A DNA stretch of 64,000 bases from Anoplopoma fimbria (Eukaryota > Chordata > Actinopteri > Perciformes > Anoplopomatidae): positions 16,241,471 to 16,305,470 of the forward strand of contig NC_072472.1 of the NCBI RefSeq assembly GCF_027596085.1, read 5' to 3'. A program made the translations under genes and the position numbers. Positions 19,240-43,200 of this stretch are shown piece after piece; within the stretch, counting starts at the first letter, position 1, and each line of letters opens with the position of its first letter. The notes below the pieces were generated by a model. It saw nothing but the letters and a program-made list of their open reading frames with translations, was not told the DNA's origin and ran no database searches.

Positions 19240-22200
19240 ATACAAATCATACAAATTACTGCAGCATTAGCATATAGTTGGCTTCACAGTACAAGCGAGT
19301 CGTCCACTTGCATGAACTGGTACTTCAGAGTAGAACCCAATAGTGCCTTTTTATCAACCACATTACAAGGTAAACATTCATTAAATAGCCTGCTGAGTAT
19401 GCTGATGTGTTTTTGTTGTGACCGCAACCCAATGTGCTTTAATTGTGAAAACCAACCTGCTGTGTTTCCGGTCTCCGCCTGGCTCTCTCTGGTCGACTTG
19501 ACTCAGCTTCTGCTAGACTGGCACCTCCAAGCCGGTGCCAGTCAAATGCCATGGGGGGCTTCAGGACTGCAGGGGTGCACAGAGGAACACGGTGTCCAGC
19601 CGGGGAAGACTTCGTTCATGATCACGTCGATGATCTGACAGTTTATGTCGTTTCATTCAGCATTCATTAAGGGGATTTTACCCCATTGACTGTGAAAAAA
19701 AAGGATAGGAAAGGATAAAAATAGGTGAAGAACACCCTCTTTGAGAGGTCAGGGCTTATGCAGCTATGGGCCTCATCGTTTTTTGGTGAAGTACTGTTGA
19801 ATGTCATGCAGACTTTAAATGCATAGGCCTGTGTGCATATTTTCCAAGAAAAAAAAATGTAAGTGCATATGATCCACTATTAGTTATTATTTAGGAATTT
19901 AATTTTAAAGTGATACAAAATTGTATTATTATTATTTAATAACATGGGTTTATCTGTGTTCAATTAGTTGATTGTTCCTTTTACAATTGAATTAAAGATA
20001 AATCTAAAATCAGTGTAAGGATAGTTCAACAACCACTTGGGCAACTGCAAACTGACCGTCAGTTGCAATATATTCCAGGCTGATGATGAAAATGCAGTTT
20101 ACCAATAATCCAGTTAAATCTGTGATACTAATCACAAATTTAATTTAGTATCCTAAAACATAATGTTGATTGCCCTATTGTCATGTGTTTTTGGAGCACC
20201 AAAGACAATAAAAGGACCAATATGGTCCAATGAGCGTTCCCCAGAGCAGAGAATATGGTGGTGCTTATCCTTTTAATTTGTACTGAGGTTTTATGAATAT
20301 TTATAATGTTAGCCATACATACAGACAGAGTATTAGCTGAATAAAAATGCCACATATTTATGAATAATTAAATCATTTATACCATAGGCAACAAAATGCT
20401 AAACCACATAGGCGTTTAGAAGGAAAGTCTCTCATACTGTCTGTGGTTAAATCCCAGGGGTGTGATTGAACCACCAAAGTGACAAAAAAGATTTGGCCTG
20501 GCAGCCTGTCAAACCGATCAACTTATCCTCATAGCAACCCCTGTTAGTGCTAGAAACAAGAATTGCTTTTGAGCTGACAAGGTCCTCAGGGCACTGATAT
20601 CACTACCATGATTTCAATATAACATTTTAATCATTTCATAAATAAATATATTATCTTATTGCCTCGACACTAGCTCACACAAAGTGTTATTTAACGAACT
20701 AAATCATTAAATATACTCCAACACGGAAGGAAAACTCTAATGGGGTTTTACGCTTTCTTCGACTATATATGTAAATGATTGGCTCAAGTTACGGTAATAT
20801 ACATGGTGCAAGTGAAATGCAACTTTAGCTCTGTATAGGTTGTGTTTCAGCAGGAAATCCATTCAATAAACATGCACACGATTTATCAACATTTTAAATG
20901 TTCAGGATGAAATTGGGACTTAAACACTCAAGAGGGTTTGTTTGCGATGTGTAGTGTTTTGCAGAAAAGTTGCATTATGTAAAGCCATTATTACATTTTC
21001 ATAGCATTGTTCCACTACAGAATAAAACAGTGACACAATCTTCACTAAAACCATCATTTATTTACAGAGACGCATTGAGAACACTTTCAAAATGAACAAT
21101 ACAGAACATTCAATTTTGATGAGATCAATCTATTTGGCAAATTGATTAAAAATCTAGGAAAACGTAGGTCCTACTCATGTTTAATAGAATAACTCATTTT
21201 GTTCTTTAGATTACCCATCGAAGAAACATTCAAACAGCTTTTCCCAATGCACTTCATCTTGATTCAGAATCCTGCATTCATCTTCGTCAGGGGTTTAATT
21301 ATGCTTAAAGAGCCAGTGATAAACACTTAATAGTGTGAAAGACTACACCACAAGAAACCTGATAATCAAGTCATCAGATGTCCAGTTTTTGTATATGTTA
21401 GAAGGGGTCAGCAAGTGAGCTCCCAATGAATAAATGTCTGCACTGAAACTGTTGAAAAAATTACATCCCAACATTGCTATAATATCAGTGCTGCAGCAGA
21501 CAATTAGCAAGCCAACAGAGAGTGCGTGAACAATGCCGTAGCTCGCTTCTTGAATGCACTGTGATTAATTCATTGTTTTTTCAAATCTCCTTTTGTGTCA
21601 TGGGTTTAGGGAACCAAAGCAGAAAGAAATATCTACTAAAAAGTCCCTAACCCTGCAGGACACAAAGACAAACTAACTATGTACAAATTTACAGTATGTA
21701 CACATCCCCGAGCCAAAGACAAATGATTCAGAAGACTCCGTCCTTCCTGTTTTATGAGTTTGGTTTCCCCCATATGTTCTGTAAAATCCCCTGGGGTTGG
21801 CCACTGGAGCGACTTAGTGAACATTTGTTCTCAGAGGACCTTCAGATAGAGCCGCTGTGTGGGGTACTGGAGAGCCCAAAGAGAAAATAATGGGAGAAAA
21901 ACTCAGACACTGCTAGACATTTTCCTCTAGAAGTCTGCGCTACACATGAGAAGGCTCAATCTGCTGAAGCACATTATTGGAGATAAGATTTTCAGCCAAT
22001 GACTCAGACATTCTGCATATCAGTGCAGAGCAGAAATACCGTGTGTGACAGGAATCAGGCCCCATTTATGTCCCATTAAGACCCTGTTAAACACACAGCT
22101 GTACAGTACACCCGGTAATAGGCTACATGCACTTCAGGTGAAGCAATAGGGAAACTGCATTGTCGTTAGTGAGCAATAGCTTGGGTCATGTTTCATGTTG

Positions 22201-22950
22201 CGTACATCTTCTATGATTTGGTAGAAAATGTCAGCAAAGCAATACACACATTGTTAAAAAACAATAGATACTGTATGTATAGTATCATGACATTAGGGAG
22301 TTAAACATATTTTTAAAAAATGGCATTTTCTGAAAATGATGTGTCATTAAATGTTGGATTTCATTAATTATTTCCAGCTTTTAGGTTGTTTTGGCCTAAA
22401 GATCATTTCCAGTGTGCATCTTTATCATTACTACTGGGACAATACCTCTAATCTAAAATCTAAAAGTGCACATCTGTATCTTTGATACACTTAATTAATG
22501 AGTTAGTCAAATCAGCTCAAATATGCCTATTACAATAAGGGGATAAAATGTTAGGTGACAATATCACAGAGATATTGTGGTTTTTTTCATCTATATTCAT
22601 CTAATATTAAATAAACAAACCAAATCATTTGTTTGACACGTATTAAAAAATATTTTGGGGATTATATGGCTTCATTCATCAAATGTGTGAATAATGCAAT
22701 GAGTAATGGTGCCTCCAAAGCAAATTCAGAGCCACCTGACCTGATCTCTCAACCCTGACTGATCTCTCCGGTGCTTTCCAGCTTAAATTACTGTAAAAAT
22801 GTTTCATTATACTAATTCTGAGTTGTTGTAAAAGGCTAATGCTTTGAAAGTGAGAGCTCTATTTTACCCGAGATGAATAGTCAGACAGTAAAAGCTTCCA
22901 CCGTCGGGTTGTTCATGATAAAATCTCTCCAATATCTCTACAAAGCACAA
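19240..22950. other. Intergenic DNA between irs4 promoter and gucy2f 3' end
   Basis: No gene recognised. The DNA is AT-rich, with short open frames that have no family resemblance or splice-site support. Parts near 21180-21900 have irregular, non-repetitive texture that could be regulatory. The right end may include the gucy2f 3' UTR, because that gene is transcribed leftward and stops at 23407. Confidence 0.5.
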
Positions 22951-23406
22951 AGATCAGTACAAATACGGAAAGCAACAAAGTAGAAATACATACAGTACTT
23001 GAAGTACATTAGTATTACACATAATACTGTGATCGACGAATCCATCACAATCCCCTCTTGCTGTCCTCTAAACCAATACATTTTGGGGTTTGTCATTCAG
23101 CCTTGGTATGCACGTCTTGCTGTATGTGAACTATATTTTTTGTTGAACAAATTAACGACAGTTGTGTTTTCTCAAATAAAGATAATTTCAGTACAGAAAT
23201 GCTTTCCAATGATTGTGTATTCCCTTGTCACTGGTGCTGGATTTCACTTTGAGCGTAACACAAATTATAGTAGTCTGGGATTTTTGCACGTTTAACTTTT
23301 CCTCCACAGATCTCTCTCTGTATTTTTTACCCCCCCAAAAAAGATAATCTAAAAAGTAATACTTTTTAGTCTGGGACATCAATAAAAAACAAACAACAAA
23401 ATCAGC

Positions 23407-32767
<9,361 letters not shown>

Positions 32768-35700
32768 TTTCCTCTCACAGCTTTTCTTTAGACACAGCAG
32801 GGGAGCTGAGAGTTAATGATGATTAGCGTGACAGCGAATGTGTCTTCTTGGATAGGACTGCCTCCCTTGGCACTCAGCAGGCCTCTAGTCCAAAACTGGA
32901 TAGGCGACAAGACAACCCCACGTCATCACTGCCTCCGGGGAATAAGAAAAAAGGTGGAATAAGAAAATGTGTTGCTTAACAGTTAAGTGTGATCTGCTTT
33001 TGCTTCTTAGGTTATGTAACACAAACAAGGATACCTCAGGGCTTAGACACTCTCCCAATGTACTGACATGATCCCTGACCTGAACTTGCATCTTGTTGAG
33101 CGGTTTTGTTTAACAGAGTCTGATGTTGAATCTTCAGCATCGATCTGTCTCGTGGAGAACATGGGGCCCACAGTGCCAGCGCTGTTCCTCGAAGAATTAA
33201 TGGCATGTGTGTGGCAAGCTGATAAGCTCTGATGGACCCATGGAGTTTAAAAAATCAAGTGCCAGGTAACGTGGAGCTAAATCTGGCCTTGATGTCTCCA
33301 TTTGGTTTTGGTATCTCTCTTACCTTGAACAGTCAATCTCTTGAGATGTACTCAACCATTGATTTCTGGATGATTCACCTCTCGGATACTCGAAGCCAGC
33401 ATTTTAATTTGTGCTAGTTGCTGAAATATCTCAGGATTTAATAATAGATTGATGGAGTTTACCCTGAGGTTTCAGGTTAATTAAGAATGACAGTCCAACC
33501 CTATTAATCTTCAAACATTTACTGAATTAAAAGAGTTTATTGATAAAAATGCAAATGACACTGAAAAACCAACTGAAAATAAAGTTGTTGCATTTATTGA
33601 ATGCAAATACATATGAACTACTTTTAATTCTGTGCCGGACTTACTTAAAAAATATTAAAGACTGGGTCTGCATTGGGCATTTATACAATCAACTGTAACC
33701 CTGGGATTTATGTTTTGAACATCTACTTTTAAATCATGGATGTAACTAATACACAAACATAGCTGATCTCATTCTGTGTTCAGAAACACTTTACAATGGC
33801 TGCTCATGTAAAAAATAAACGACATTGACAGATGAGCAAAAGGCCTGACCAACCTGCCAGAGGTGAGGGGAACTTCAGTGGCAGCTAATGCTAAAGTCCA
33901 GAGCATTGCGTCTGAGGTTTAAGAATCTAATGATGTGTGTGTTTTTTTTACATAAAAAATGGCATGGACAAATATCTTGTTTTGGATTCTTTGATTAAAT
34001 AAAGAAAATTAATTAAGAATTGTGACATAGATACAAAAAGTGAAACATTTCACAGCTAATGGATGAACTGGTCAGCTCTCTCTGATAGACAAACTATGAA
34101 AGAGTGCCCCTGTTTCTAAATGATCTCAAACTTGGTTTGGTATTTCTGTCCTACAATCTCTTGTTCTTTATCAGCTGACAAAATATCGATATATGTCTGC
34201 TACTATAGGTCCATTTATCAGTCTGGCTGATTTATATCTCAAGCTCTTGTTTATATTTGCTTAAACCATAAATGATGCCTAATCTGTCTTAAATCTTATA
34301 TAAATATATACAATGTACAATATACATATAAACCACCTGTAGTTTTCAGTGGTTAAAAAATTACATTTTAACAGCCAAAAATTGTCTGATCTGAGTCTTT
34401 GCCTTCAAGCAAGCTGCGACCAACAGGCCTCCTAAAGGGACTAATACTGTCATTGGCTTATCAGTTAGTAATAGGTTAAGAGTAGCACTGACTTACATGC
34501 TAGCCTTGTTCTAAATCGTGCTCAGAAAGAATAAGAAATAGATCAAATTATGTCAACACATCAAAACGCTTTTTACATTTCATGAATAGACTAATCGTAT
34601 TTAGTCTTTATGAAGGGATTGGACAATCCTTGGCGTTCCAACAGTCTCACCTTTGCTGGAGTAGCTCCGCTGCAAAGAGATTTGAACAAGGCTACAATGA
34701 CACTTGATAGTGGTTAGTCAATGACAAAAAATATTCAATGAAACAGATTTAATAAGAGACAACTCTGACCTGGAGCAGTTTCACTACATACTGTAGGAGC
34801 ATTGTCGATGTTGGAGCCTGTCGTTGAATAGCACCATCCAAGCTCCAGGTGGATTAAGTATACGGGAGTGTACAGCAGGAACAGTGATCGATGTCCTTTT
34901 ATTGGAATCCAATATCATAGGTAATCCAAATGGCATGGAAGGTAAAATAAAAATTATCTCCTCTGGCATCCAAGTTCCTTAAAGACAATACTGAAAATGA
35001 AGAATCTCCACATTTCCAGCAGTTTCTTTAGCTCCTGCTGTCCCTGTTTTGGACTGGGACACACCCCAAACCAGAGTGGGACAGTGCATGGGAAGAGGTG
35101 AAACCCCGATCCAGCGTCTGGATTGTAAAAAAGCTGTCAGAAAGCTGTGGAGAGGTAGCAGGTAAAAGAAAGGTAAGAGTGGGAAGGACAGGCGGGCTTT
35201 GACTTCTCAGCCCTGTTTAGCCTCTAATCCACACAAGTGTGGGAAGAGTTTGTGTGGGGGAGGGCTGGTGGAGAGAAAAAAGAAGGTGAAAGTACAGGTA
35301 TATTCCATCTTGATCATTTACACAAGAGCGTAAATTTAGGTGCTGATTTAAAAATAACCGAAACAAAACCTTGACTGACTCAATTGATAGATTTGTTGGC
35401 TATTTCAGAACTGGTGAAAATCATGCTAAAAATGGTGGCTAACTGTACTGATTTTTTTGTCTTATTTATAAGGAGGACCATAAAAATATTATTTCCTGAG
35501 TATGTGTGAGAGTTTTTGGTCGTTTTGAGCCAGAACAGGAACACTTTACTCATCAAAACCAATGAACTCTGCCTTTGAAAGAAAGATAGGTTTACTTTCA
35601 ACCCTTAGTGTTGTTTAATCATTGGTCATCAGGCTATAAATGCGCCCAAATCAAAAAAGAAATACATAATAAATCTCCTCATGCAAAGCAGAACGAAGAC

Positions 35701-37440
35701 AACCTTTGCACACATATCCCCAATGGCTACCTTAATTTGTAGAACTGCATGTAATCACCTGAGGCTTGAAACTGGTACAGGGATTAAGGCGCCTGTATCT
35801 GTAGCCCCATTTAAACCTGCTGCTGCAGGTCAAATCCCTCAGACGCTCGCTTATGCTCTTTGTTGTTCCACTACTCTTACTACTACTTCAGTAAAATTGG
35901 TATTTTATCCCATCATTTAGGAAAAAAAGCTTGGATTATAACAATTTGTTTTCCACCTTAATCTCCTCCCTGATAAAATACCAGAAGTTCTTTATGGTGA
36001 ATAAAAGCTTTTTTTAGATTGAACATTACGTCAAGATGTCCTTAATATGACCACGTTACTGACATCTTTGTAGCCTCCCTACTTTAGCAATGCTAATTAA
36101 GGCATTATAACTATGTGTGCTGGAGCTGAGGGCTGAAAATATCCTGTGGTAAGCTACTGAAAGTCTGCTGTTGCACTTTTGACCTCAAAGCAGATACAGT
36201 ACACTACATCTGGAATGTAAGCCTTTGGGGTGAAAGATGGACTCCACATTAAGAAAAAACTACAGCATTTAAATAAAAAAAATGCTCATAAATGATACAG
36301 CAAACACATCCAGCACAGACTCAGTGACCTCAGCGGAGCTTTTTGAAGACGCTTTGCTATGTTTGGAAGTGTGACGATGTGTTTGTTTTCTGTCCTGTCT
36401 TGCACTTTGACTGCAGCCTTACTGAAGTAATCAGATTAGTCAGGTGAGGCTGTGCTAAACTGACCTGCAAGCCTCTTAGTGACATGGCTAACGGCACTGA
36501 CGGAGATCACTTCAAAGCAAGGTCAGACACAAATGCTGCACTGCACAACACTGACAGGAGGACACCAGCAGTTCTGACCATTATCATTTTAGCCCTAAAT
36601 GTTATTAATCTGTAGCCCCAAACCAACAACCAGTCACACAGGCAAAATATGCAAAACTAAGCAGTATTCAGTGTCATTTTATTATTTATTTTTATCTGAA
36701 CCTATCCAAATACACTATCTATATTTTAATATGACACACCTGTATTAAGCAGACAGTGTGATACTGGCATGTGCTTGGTCACATGACGATTTCTAAGTAC
36801 ATCACTCTTAGAATTCTTTACTTTTCTACGGAGAAGCTATTTGTCGTAGTTCATTAATCAAATACTGAAAAAAAAATCCTGTGGGAGGAGTGATAGAGAA
36901 GCTTAGACATTTGCCTCCTCCATGACCCCACGCAATGGATCAGGTGAATTAATTTGGGTGCCTCCCACAATGACATCACACAGTCTTCCCAGCATCATCT
37001 GTACAGAGATGCAGGAAAGCAGGGAATCCTGCGTGAAAAAACAGTGTTATTTAACATCCAATGCCACTATATGACCTACATAAGCACAGGAGAACATCAG
37101 CAAGAAGCTATCTCTATATGGTGATGTGATTGTGAATATTATTCATGCCTGTCATCAGGTCAGATTCCCTGTGACATCAGACAAAGTTAATTACTGCATG
37201 TGTGTTCACCACCCGCTTCTTAGGAGCCAACAACGACACCTCCGAGGTGGAGGCCTAGGCTGTATTGCTTGGCCTGCTGGAGGGGAGGGAGACACGGGAG
37301 AACAAGCTGTATCTTTATGACAACACACTGTGGTGCTAATGGAGACAGTATCACTTTTGTCCACAGGGGCCGCCAAAATCAACACAAAATGAAAGATCCT
37401 TGTAGTAACTTTAAAATGGATGTTAGGTAATAGGAAAGCT
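32768..37440. other. gucy2f upstream region and intergenic DNA
   Basis: The first 170 bp upstream of the gucy2f ATG is probable 5' UTR. GATTAG at 32821 resembles a CRX/OTX site, as expected near a photoreceptor gene, but a single short word is weak evidence. The rest is AT-rich and holds no recognisable gene. Small open frames here lack splice support or family resemblance. Confidence 0.45.
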
Positions 37441-37444
37441 GTCA

Positions 37445-37860
37445 CTGTTCCTGGACAACCTCAACAGGGCTCCACCTCCGTCTCTGACCTCCTCCACCAG
37501 CTTGCCCCCTCCCGATGCCTCAGATCTGCTGATGCCGACCTCCTGCAAGTCTCTAGGAACAGGCGCTAAACCTTTGGTGACAGGTCTCTTTAAGGCGTCG
37601 CCCCTTCTCTGTGGAACTCATTACCAAACCACATCAAAAATGCCCCCATATTGTCATCATTTAAAACACACCCACCCAGTCCCCATGTTTTTAAGTCCTA
37701 GTCCATCTTTATTCTAATCTTTTATTATCCCCCCATCTATATTTAAGATTTTACCTATTGTTTCCTTATTTTATCCTACAGTTTGTTAAGAGTCTTTAAG
37801 AACTTGACAAGCACTATATAAATCTGTTGTATTATTGTTATTATAGAACTGGAGTTGGTC
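37445..37860 (+). mobile_element. L2/CR1-type LINE 3' fragment
   Basis: In one plus-strand frame this reads a decayed version of the reverse-transcriptase C-terminus common to L2-like LINEs: LHQLAPSRCLRSADADLLQ, then FGDRSL, APSLWNSLPNHIKNAP and SSFKTH. At least two in-frame stops interrupt it. The 3' end has the typical CACTATATAAAT plus TTATTGTTATTAT tail at 37813-37846. It is a dead 5'-truncated copy. Confidence 0.8.
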
Positions 37861-38767
37861 CCTGCAGAGCTGAGACTGCACACTGTAGTGCATACATGCA
37901 GGAAGATTTTCCTCCACAAGATCCATAAAATTATGAACCACAACATTTAGGAAACAATAAGGAAAGTATCCGTTTTGAAAAATTTAAAAAGATTTAAAAA
38001 AAACAAACCCATTATAGACACAATTGAAAATCTACTGTATATAATTATAATTTAACACTTAAGTTTTATTTGTTTTTATTAAATAATTGTCCAGAACAGA
38101 ATGATAAACCTTATAAAAAGGCCCTAGAGAAATAACAGCAATACTATCATACAGCAGAATGTCAACATCAGAAACACAATTAAGCTACGTCACTAACACT
38201 TCAACTCTGACAGACTTCCCATCCCTGTGGAGAATCACACATTTAGAGGGCTTTCCCCTTAAGTTGCGATTCCTTAACTTACTGGTTAATTTAACTTAAG
38301 TTGCAAGTTCTATTGTATGTCTTTAAATCTATGGTCACCTGTACACTAGTTTGTTCCATATTTTTTTCTTTGACACTGAAATATGGATTAAGGAAAATGG
38401 CAAACAACAACTAACTTGCAGAATTACATTTGCGCATTAACCAAGCAGGTATCCCCATTGTAGATCACTGTATCTCTGTTAAATCCTGGTCCAGCTGTGG
38501 CCGGTCAGAGAGCTGCAGCACCCTCTGCTGGTTGATGTGATACCTGAATAAAACAGAGATAGACAGATAATTCACTGCAGATTACGTTAAAGCACCCCCA
38601 TCTCCTTGATTTTAGGCAGTTTAAAGACATTTTGTCGTTTTTTAAGGCTTTTCATGTCCACTTGTCTATTTATTCTAAGCTTGCAGTTACAGGTGGCTGT
38701 GAAAGGAGGGGAAAAAATGAAATGTATTGATATTGCACATCTAAATATTTAACCTCTGGACTTAACT

Positions 38768-38785
38768 ATCCATCCATCCATCCAT
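38768..38785. repeat. (CATC)n short tandem repeat
   Basis: Four to five CATC units followed by TTCCTTCCGCTTATCCGGGG, a combination often seen at the edge of fish retroelements. It adjoins the GC-rich element at 38795-39802. Confidence 0.7.
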
Positions 38786-38794
38786 TTCCTTCCG

Positions 38795-39802
38795 CTTATC
38801 CGGGGCCGGGTCGCATCTCCACACAGTGTAACTTAACATACAGAGAGACGAGGCTCTGGGCAGAACCCCTCTGGAGGGGGCGAACAGGAGGACAACCAGG
38901 CCGACAGGGCCTCTCTGGGGGTCGGCCACGAAGACGACCAGGCCGACGGAGCCTCCCTTGGGTCAGCCATGGGGACGACCAGGCCTCTCTGAAGGTCGGG
39001 CAAGGGTCTCTCGAGGCCCTCGCCCGACGCTGTGACCCAGCGGAAGCAGGTGGACGCTGCAGCCCAGCCGGGACGGGACCCGACGAGTCAAGAGTCGGCC
39101 GGGGCGTCGACGGGTCAGGAGTCGGCCGGAACTGCTGAACCAGGAGTCGGCCGGGAGCGGATCCTCTCTGGAGGTCGGGCGAGAGTCTCTTGAGGCGGGC
39201 GGGAGAGAGCCCAAGCCCCAAGAACGCCGAAGGGTCAGAGGTCGGCCTGAACGCTGACGGGTCAGGAGTCAGCTGGAAAGCCGGCGGGACAGGCACAGTC
39301 TGAATATCCGGCTAGACAAGCTTAGGGACAGGCTGAGCGAAGGTCTGCGAAATGGCTGTCGTGAGCTGCTGAACCTGGTTAAACAGGGCAGTCCAGGCCT
39401 GGTTGCTGCTCGCCAGGGCGTGACGAACATCAGGTCAGAACAAGGTAGGAATACCGTGGTCTGGGACAGAAGGCTGAGACGTTGACCGGGGCACAGGCAA
39501 GGCAGGGAAGTCCAGACAGGCAGGGTCGGCAACAGGAAATCAGTCCACGGGAAATTGCTGGAAAGTGTAGCATGAAAACAACGAACGATCTGGCAGCGAG
39601 TGTGTGAATGAGTGGGGCATTTATACTGCAGGGTGTAGGTGCAGCAGAGTGAGCAGGTGAGAGGGATTGTGCTGATGAGGTGGGTGTGGCAGACAGGTGC
39701 ACTGCATGAAGCTGATTAGATGAGTGAGGGAGAGTGTGGTGAGAGAGTGGGGGCTGGTATGGAGTATGGAACTACTGACAGTATGGAGGAAGAACTGTGA
39801 CA
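38795..39802 (-). mobile_element. LTR-retroelement remnant (LTR plus gag-like start)
   Basis: On the minus strand the element would start at 39802 with TGTCACAG. It has a TATA box (CAGTATAAATGCCC) near 39625. It runs into a GC-rich segment with a short gag-like frame at 39313-39427 (begins DVRHALASSNQAW, ends at a stop). Beyond this lies a proline/arginine-rich, internally repetitive stretch down to about 38870. The base composition differs sharply from the AT-rich surroundings. No reverse transcriptase, integrase or second LTR is present. It could also be another retroelement class. Confidence 0.5.
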
Positions 39803-40204
39803 ACATTCAGTAAAATACCTGAGAGCACAATTTAAACTAAAATAATAAAGACATTAACACTAGATTTTAGAGTTGCCCTGTTGGTCATCAAGTCATGGGA
39901 ACAATGGGACTACATATTCTACCTTTAAATTTAAAAATGCCTTTAGCAGTTCATTTTCTTATTTTTCTTATTTCATCCAACCTTGCATTTAACTGTATTT
40001 TAATATTTTAGTTGACTTATCATATTATTATTCCTATAAAATTGAAACAGTTACTTCAGTTCAGTCTGTAGGAAGTTTGAAAGCTCTATGTGCATCTTGG
40101 AGCTTCAGGTCTAGGCCTGTTTGCTGTCTGCCAAGCCTACAGCACGCAGTGATGGGTGGAGCTGTGTGGGAGGAGTAAGTAAACAAAGTTCTCACTTCCT
40201 CTAA

Positions 40205-40214
40205 TATATATTTA
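40205..40214 (+). promoter_or_regulatory. TATA-like box before the hsd20b2-like gene
   Basis: TATATATTTA lies 49-58 bases upstream of the ATG at 40263. Transcription about 30 bases downstream would begin after the in-frame ATG at 40224, which supports 40263 as the true start. Confidence 0.4.
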
Positions 40215-40262
40215 CCATCATCTATGAAGGGAATCTTGTTTAGTCAAGAGCTCTGCTGCAAA

Positions 40263-43200
40263 ATGTCCTTCACTGACGTGCTGGCCATCATTGGGGGATT
40301 CACTGTTGTTTTCCTGCTGCTGAGACTGGCCTGGAGATGCTGGTGTGGATTCAGACAGTTTGTTTTGTCTGAGATTTGGCATGTGGATTTAAAGACATAT
40401 GGGCAATGGGCAGGTAATGTCAAAGAAAATCGACATTATAATATCTTACAATGCAAGATGTAAAGGTTAAGGTTAATTTTACAAAACAGGGTTGCACGAT
40501 CCAATGAGCCCCTTTATGCTGCATGTACACTGCTGTTTAAAAGTGTGAGATCCCCTGCCACAAAACTTGATTTGTTAGAGTCATAATGCTTAGAGAGAAC
40601 TATTTTATATACTTTTTATTGTCTTTCATACTTTAAGGTTGCAGAAAGTCTTCTTTGGAAATAGATTAAATTTTGTATGAAGGGTTTGTTTTGTCTGGAA
40701 AAGACATCGACTCAACTTAACCTTTAATCATTGAATTTGTCTTCTTTTGGGCAAAAACTATTTCAAATGTAAATTATACATTTGGTGTCTTAATTATTCT
40801 CTTTTTGTCTCTGTTAAACCAGTCATTATTGAAGGAAAGAAGAAATAATCAATATATCGGATGACATTAAACTTCTGAATGTGTTCAGTTCGTAAACAGG
40901 TGGATAGTGGAGACTGTAAGTTAGTGAGCAACAGAGAGCAGACTGCTAAGATGTTGGAATATTTGGATTTTCTTGCCACAATAACTTTCATCAGTAGCAC
41001 CAGATTTCCTTTCTGTGAAGGCAGTTTGATAAGGGACCTGATAAGATGTTCACATTCCTAATGATGGGACATTTCCGTCATTCTGCCTGCAAACATTTAA
41101 ATCCCTTACAGGCACACTTCGACTTAAAGTCAACTTCCCAAACATTTTGTTATGTTGTGCAGTTGTGTCTACTTCTGACAATTGTCTGATGAAAAAAACA
41201 ATTTTGGACCCCAATTCGGTTAAAGGAAGAGACTGTGCCTTTTGTCTTGTTTTTCCAGTGTGACAAGATTCTTAACTCCATACAGTAGAAGGGAGTGTTT
41301 TCTTTCGCGAAGCAACAGAGGATGTTTCAGGACATTTTCCTCCTCCTCTTACATCTCCTCTCCCCTGTGCCTTTCTCTGAAGCCTTCCCCTTTGCTTTCT
41401 CGTTTGTGCAGTTGTCACTGGTGCCACATCTGGCATTGGCAAAGCTTATGCCAGTGAGGTGAGTCTTCAACTTCCTGTTACAACAATTTCTCTCCATATT
41501 GGGGTCCAGATTTCAAGTTAGGAGCTAGACAGTTGGGTGATGTTTGTTAAGTCTTTTTAGATCGAGTGTTTCAGAACTTATCGATGCAGAGTGTTGTTGT
41601 TGGTTTAAAGAGCAAACAAACTTATCTGTCCTGTATGTATCCTCCTAGCTGGCACAAAGAGGCCTGAATGTTGTTTTGATAAGCAGATCTGATGATAAGC
41701 TTCAAGCGATTGCCAAAGAAATAGGTGAGTGAAGAAAAAATAAAACTGCTGTTCTATTGCTCGTTTCCACAGGCAGCAACCTCCGGCTGTGAAAAGTGAA
41801 GCCAATGAGGAGGTGCCTTAAACTTGCATTATTTCTAATGGCCATCAGGGGGCAACTCTTCTGGTTGCAAAAAGGAGTCAGATTGTATAGAGGTCTATGA
41901 AAATGACCTTACATTGTAAACATCATTAGTTTCAGGTTTCAAGTATTTGTGAATACAGCTTTAGGTTAATTTAGTAAATTATGGTCACATTAAGTAAAAT
42001 AGAACATACAACAGGGTATGCTTAACAGCGTGCCTACCTTGTGATTGACAGTTTTTTTTGGTTGCCTTAAATGTATTATTCAGCGTTTGGTTGTACTTAG
42101 TGCCCCTCTCTGGTTTCACTTCTGGTTGTTTGACTGCCAAACACCAAGATGGACACGGCCAAAATGCCAATATATAAGTACCGGTAGTAGTTCACAAACA
42201 AATACGTCCACTTCTTATGTACAGTTTATGGCTCTCCCATAACACTAAACACATTTGTCTTTCCATGTGAAACAGAGGATCAGTATGGACAAAAGACTCG
42301 CACCATCCAAGCTGACTTCACAGACGGCCAAAGTATCTACACTGCTATAGCTGAACAATTACAGGGACTGGAGATTGGGATTCTGGGTAATAGGACAACC
42401 AATTACAGAGCAAGTTATTCAGATGCTGTAGAATAGTAGGCTACTTAGAGGGCACATTCTGTTTCACCACAGTTTTTATGTTACAGATAAAGATAAGTTA
42501 AAGTAGTTAAAGTATTCACAAACAAAGTAGTTAAGTAGGTGGAATTCAAGAAAAAAGGTTGGGAACCACTGTTCTAATGTGTGCATGTCCAAGGCAGCAG
42601 GAAGTCTATCAACTATAAAAATATTTTTATACCAATTTATACCAAAATACTTTTAAGCTGTGTAAATAGTAACAGTAATAGTTCTATATTATATCTAGAA
42701 TTAAATATTATTTAATACTGCATGTAAATTAGCTTCCATGATGTGATTTTGCGTGTTGCGCTCAGTTTAATCAGTTAATGATAGACATAGGACAATATTA
42801 ACAAAGGTTGTTTGTGTCTTTGTAACCCTCACAGTCAACAATGTAGGAATGACCTACTCTGATCATTTTGCCTATTTCCTGGAAATACCAGATGCTGAAC
42901 AGGTAAAATTTGTCTGAATCTGAATATGCAATGAAGGAATTCTGAATTCTGAAGGCAACACAACAGATGATTTATTTTTACTGACTCATGTTTGTCTATA
43001 ATTTCTAACTCATAGTTTCCCCTGTGTGTTTATTCTGATCAGAAAATCACTCAGGTTATCAACTGTAATATGCTCTCAGTCACTCAGGTAAGATATCTAT
43101 GTGGGTATTTACTGTATGGCTGTGTGTTTATGAAGTCAACTTCTCCACAATATCTGAACTAAGTTTTGTTTTTTTGTAAATGGTTATTGCTGCATAAAAA

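Noticed and set aside
38796..39296. 166-codon Pro/Arg-rich frame as a host gene
   Set aside because: It lies inside a GC-rich retroelement-like island, is internally repetitive and has no exon signals.
40224..40262. Upstream in-frame ATG adding 13 residues to the dehydrogenase
   Set aside because: It lies too close to the TATA-like box, and the 40263 Met matches the usual start before the membrane anchor.
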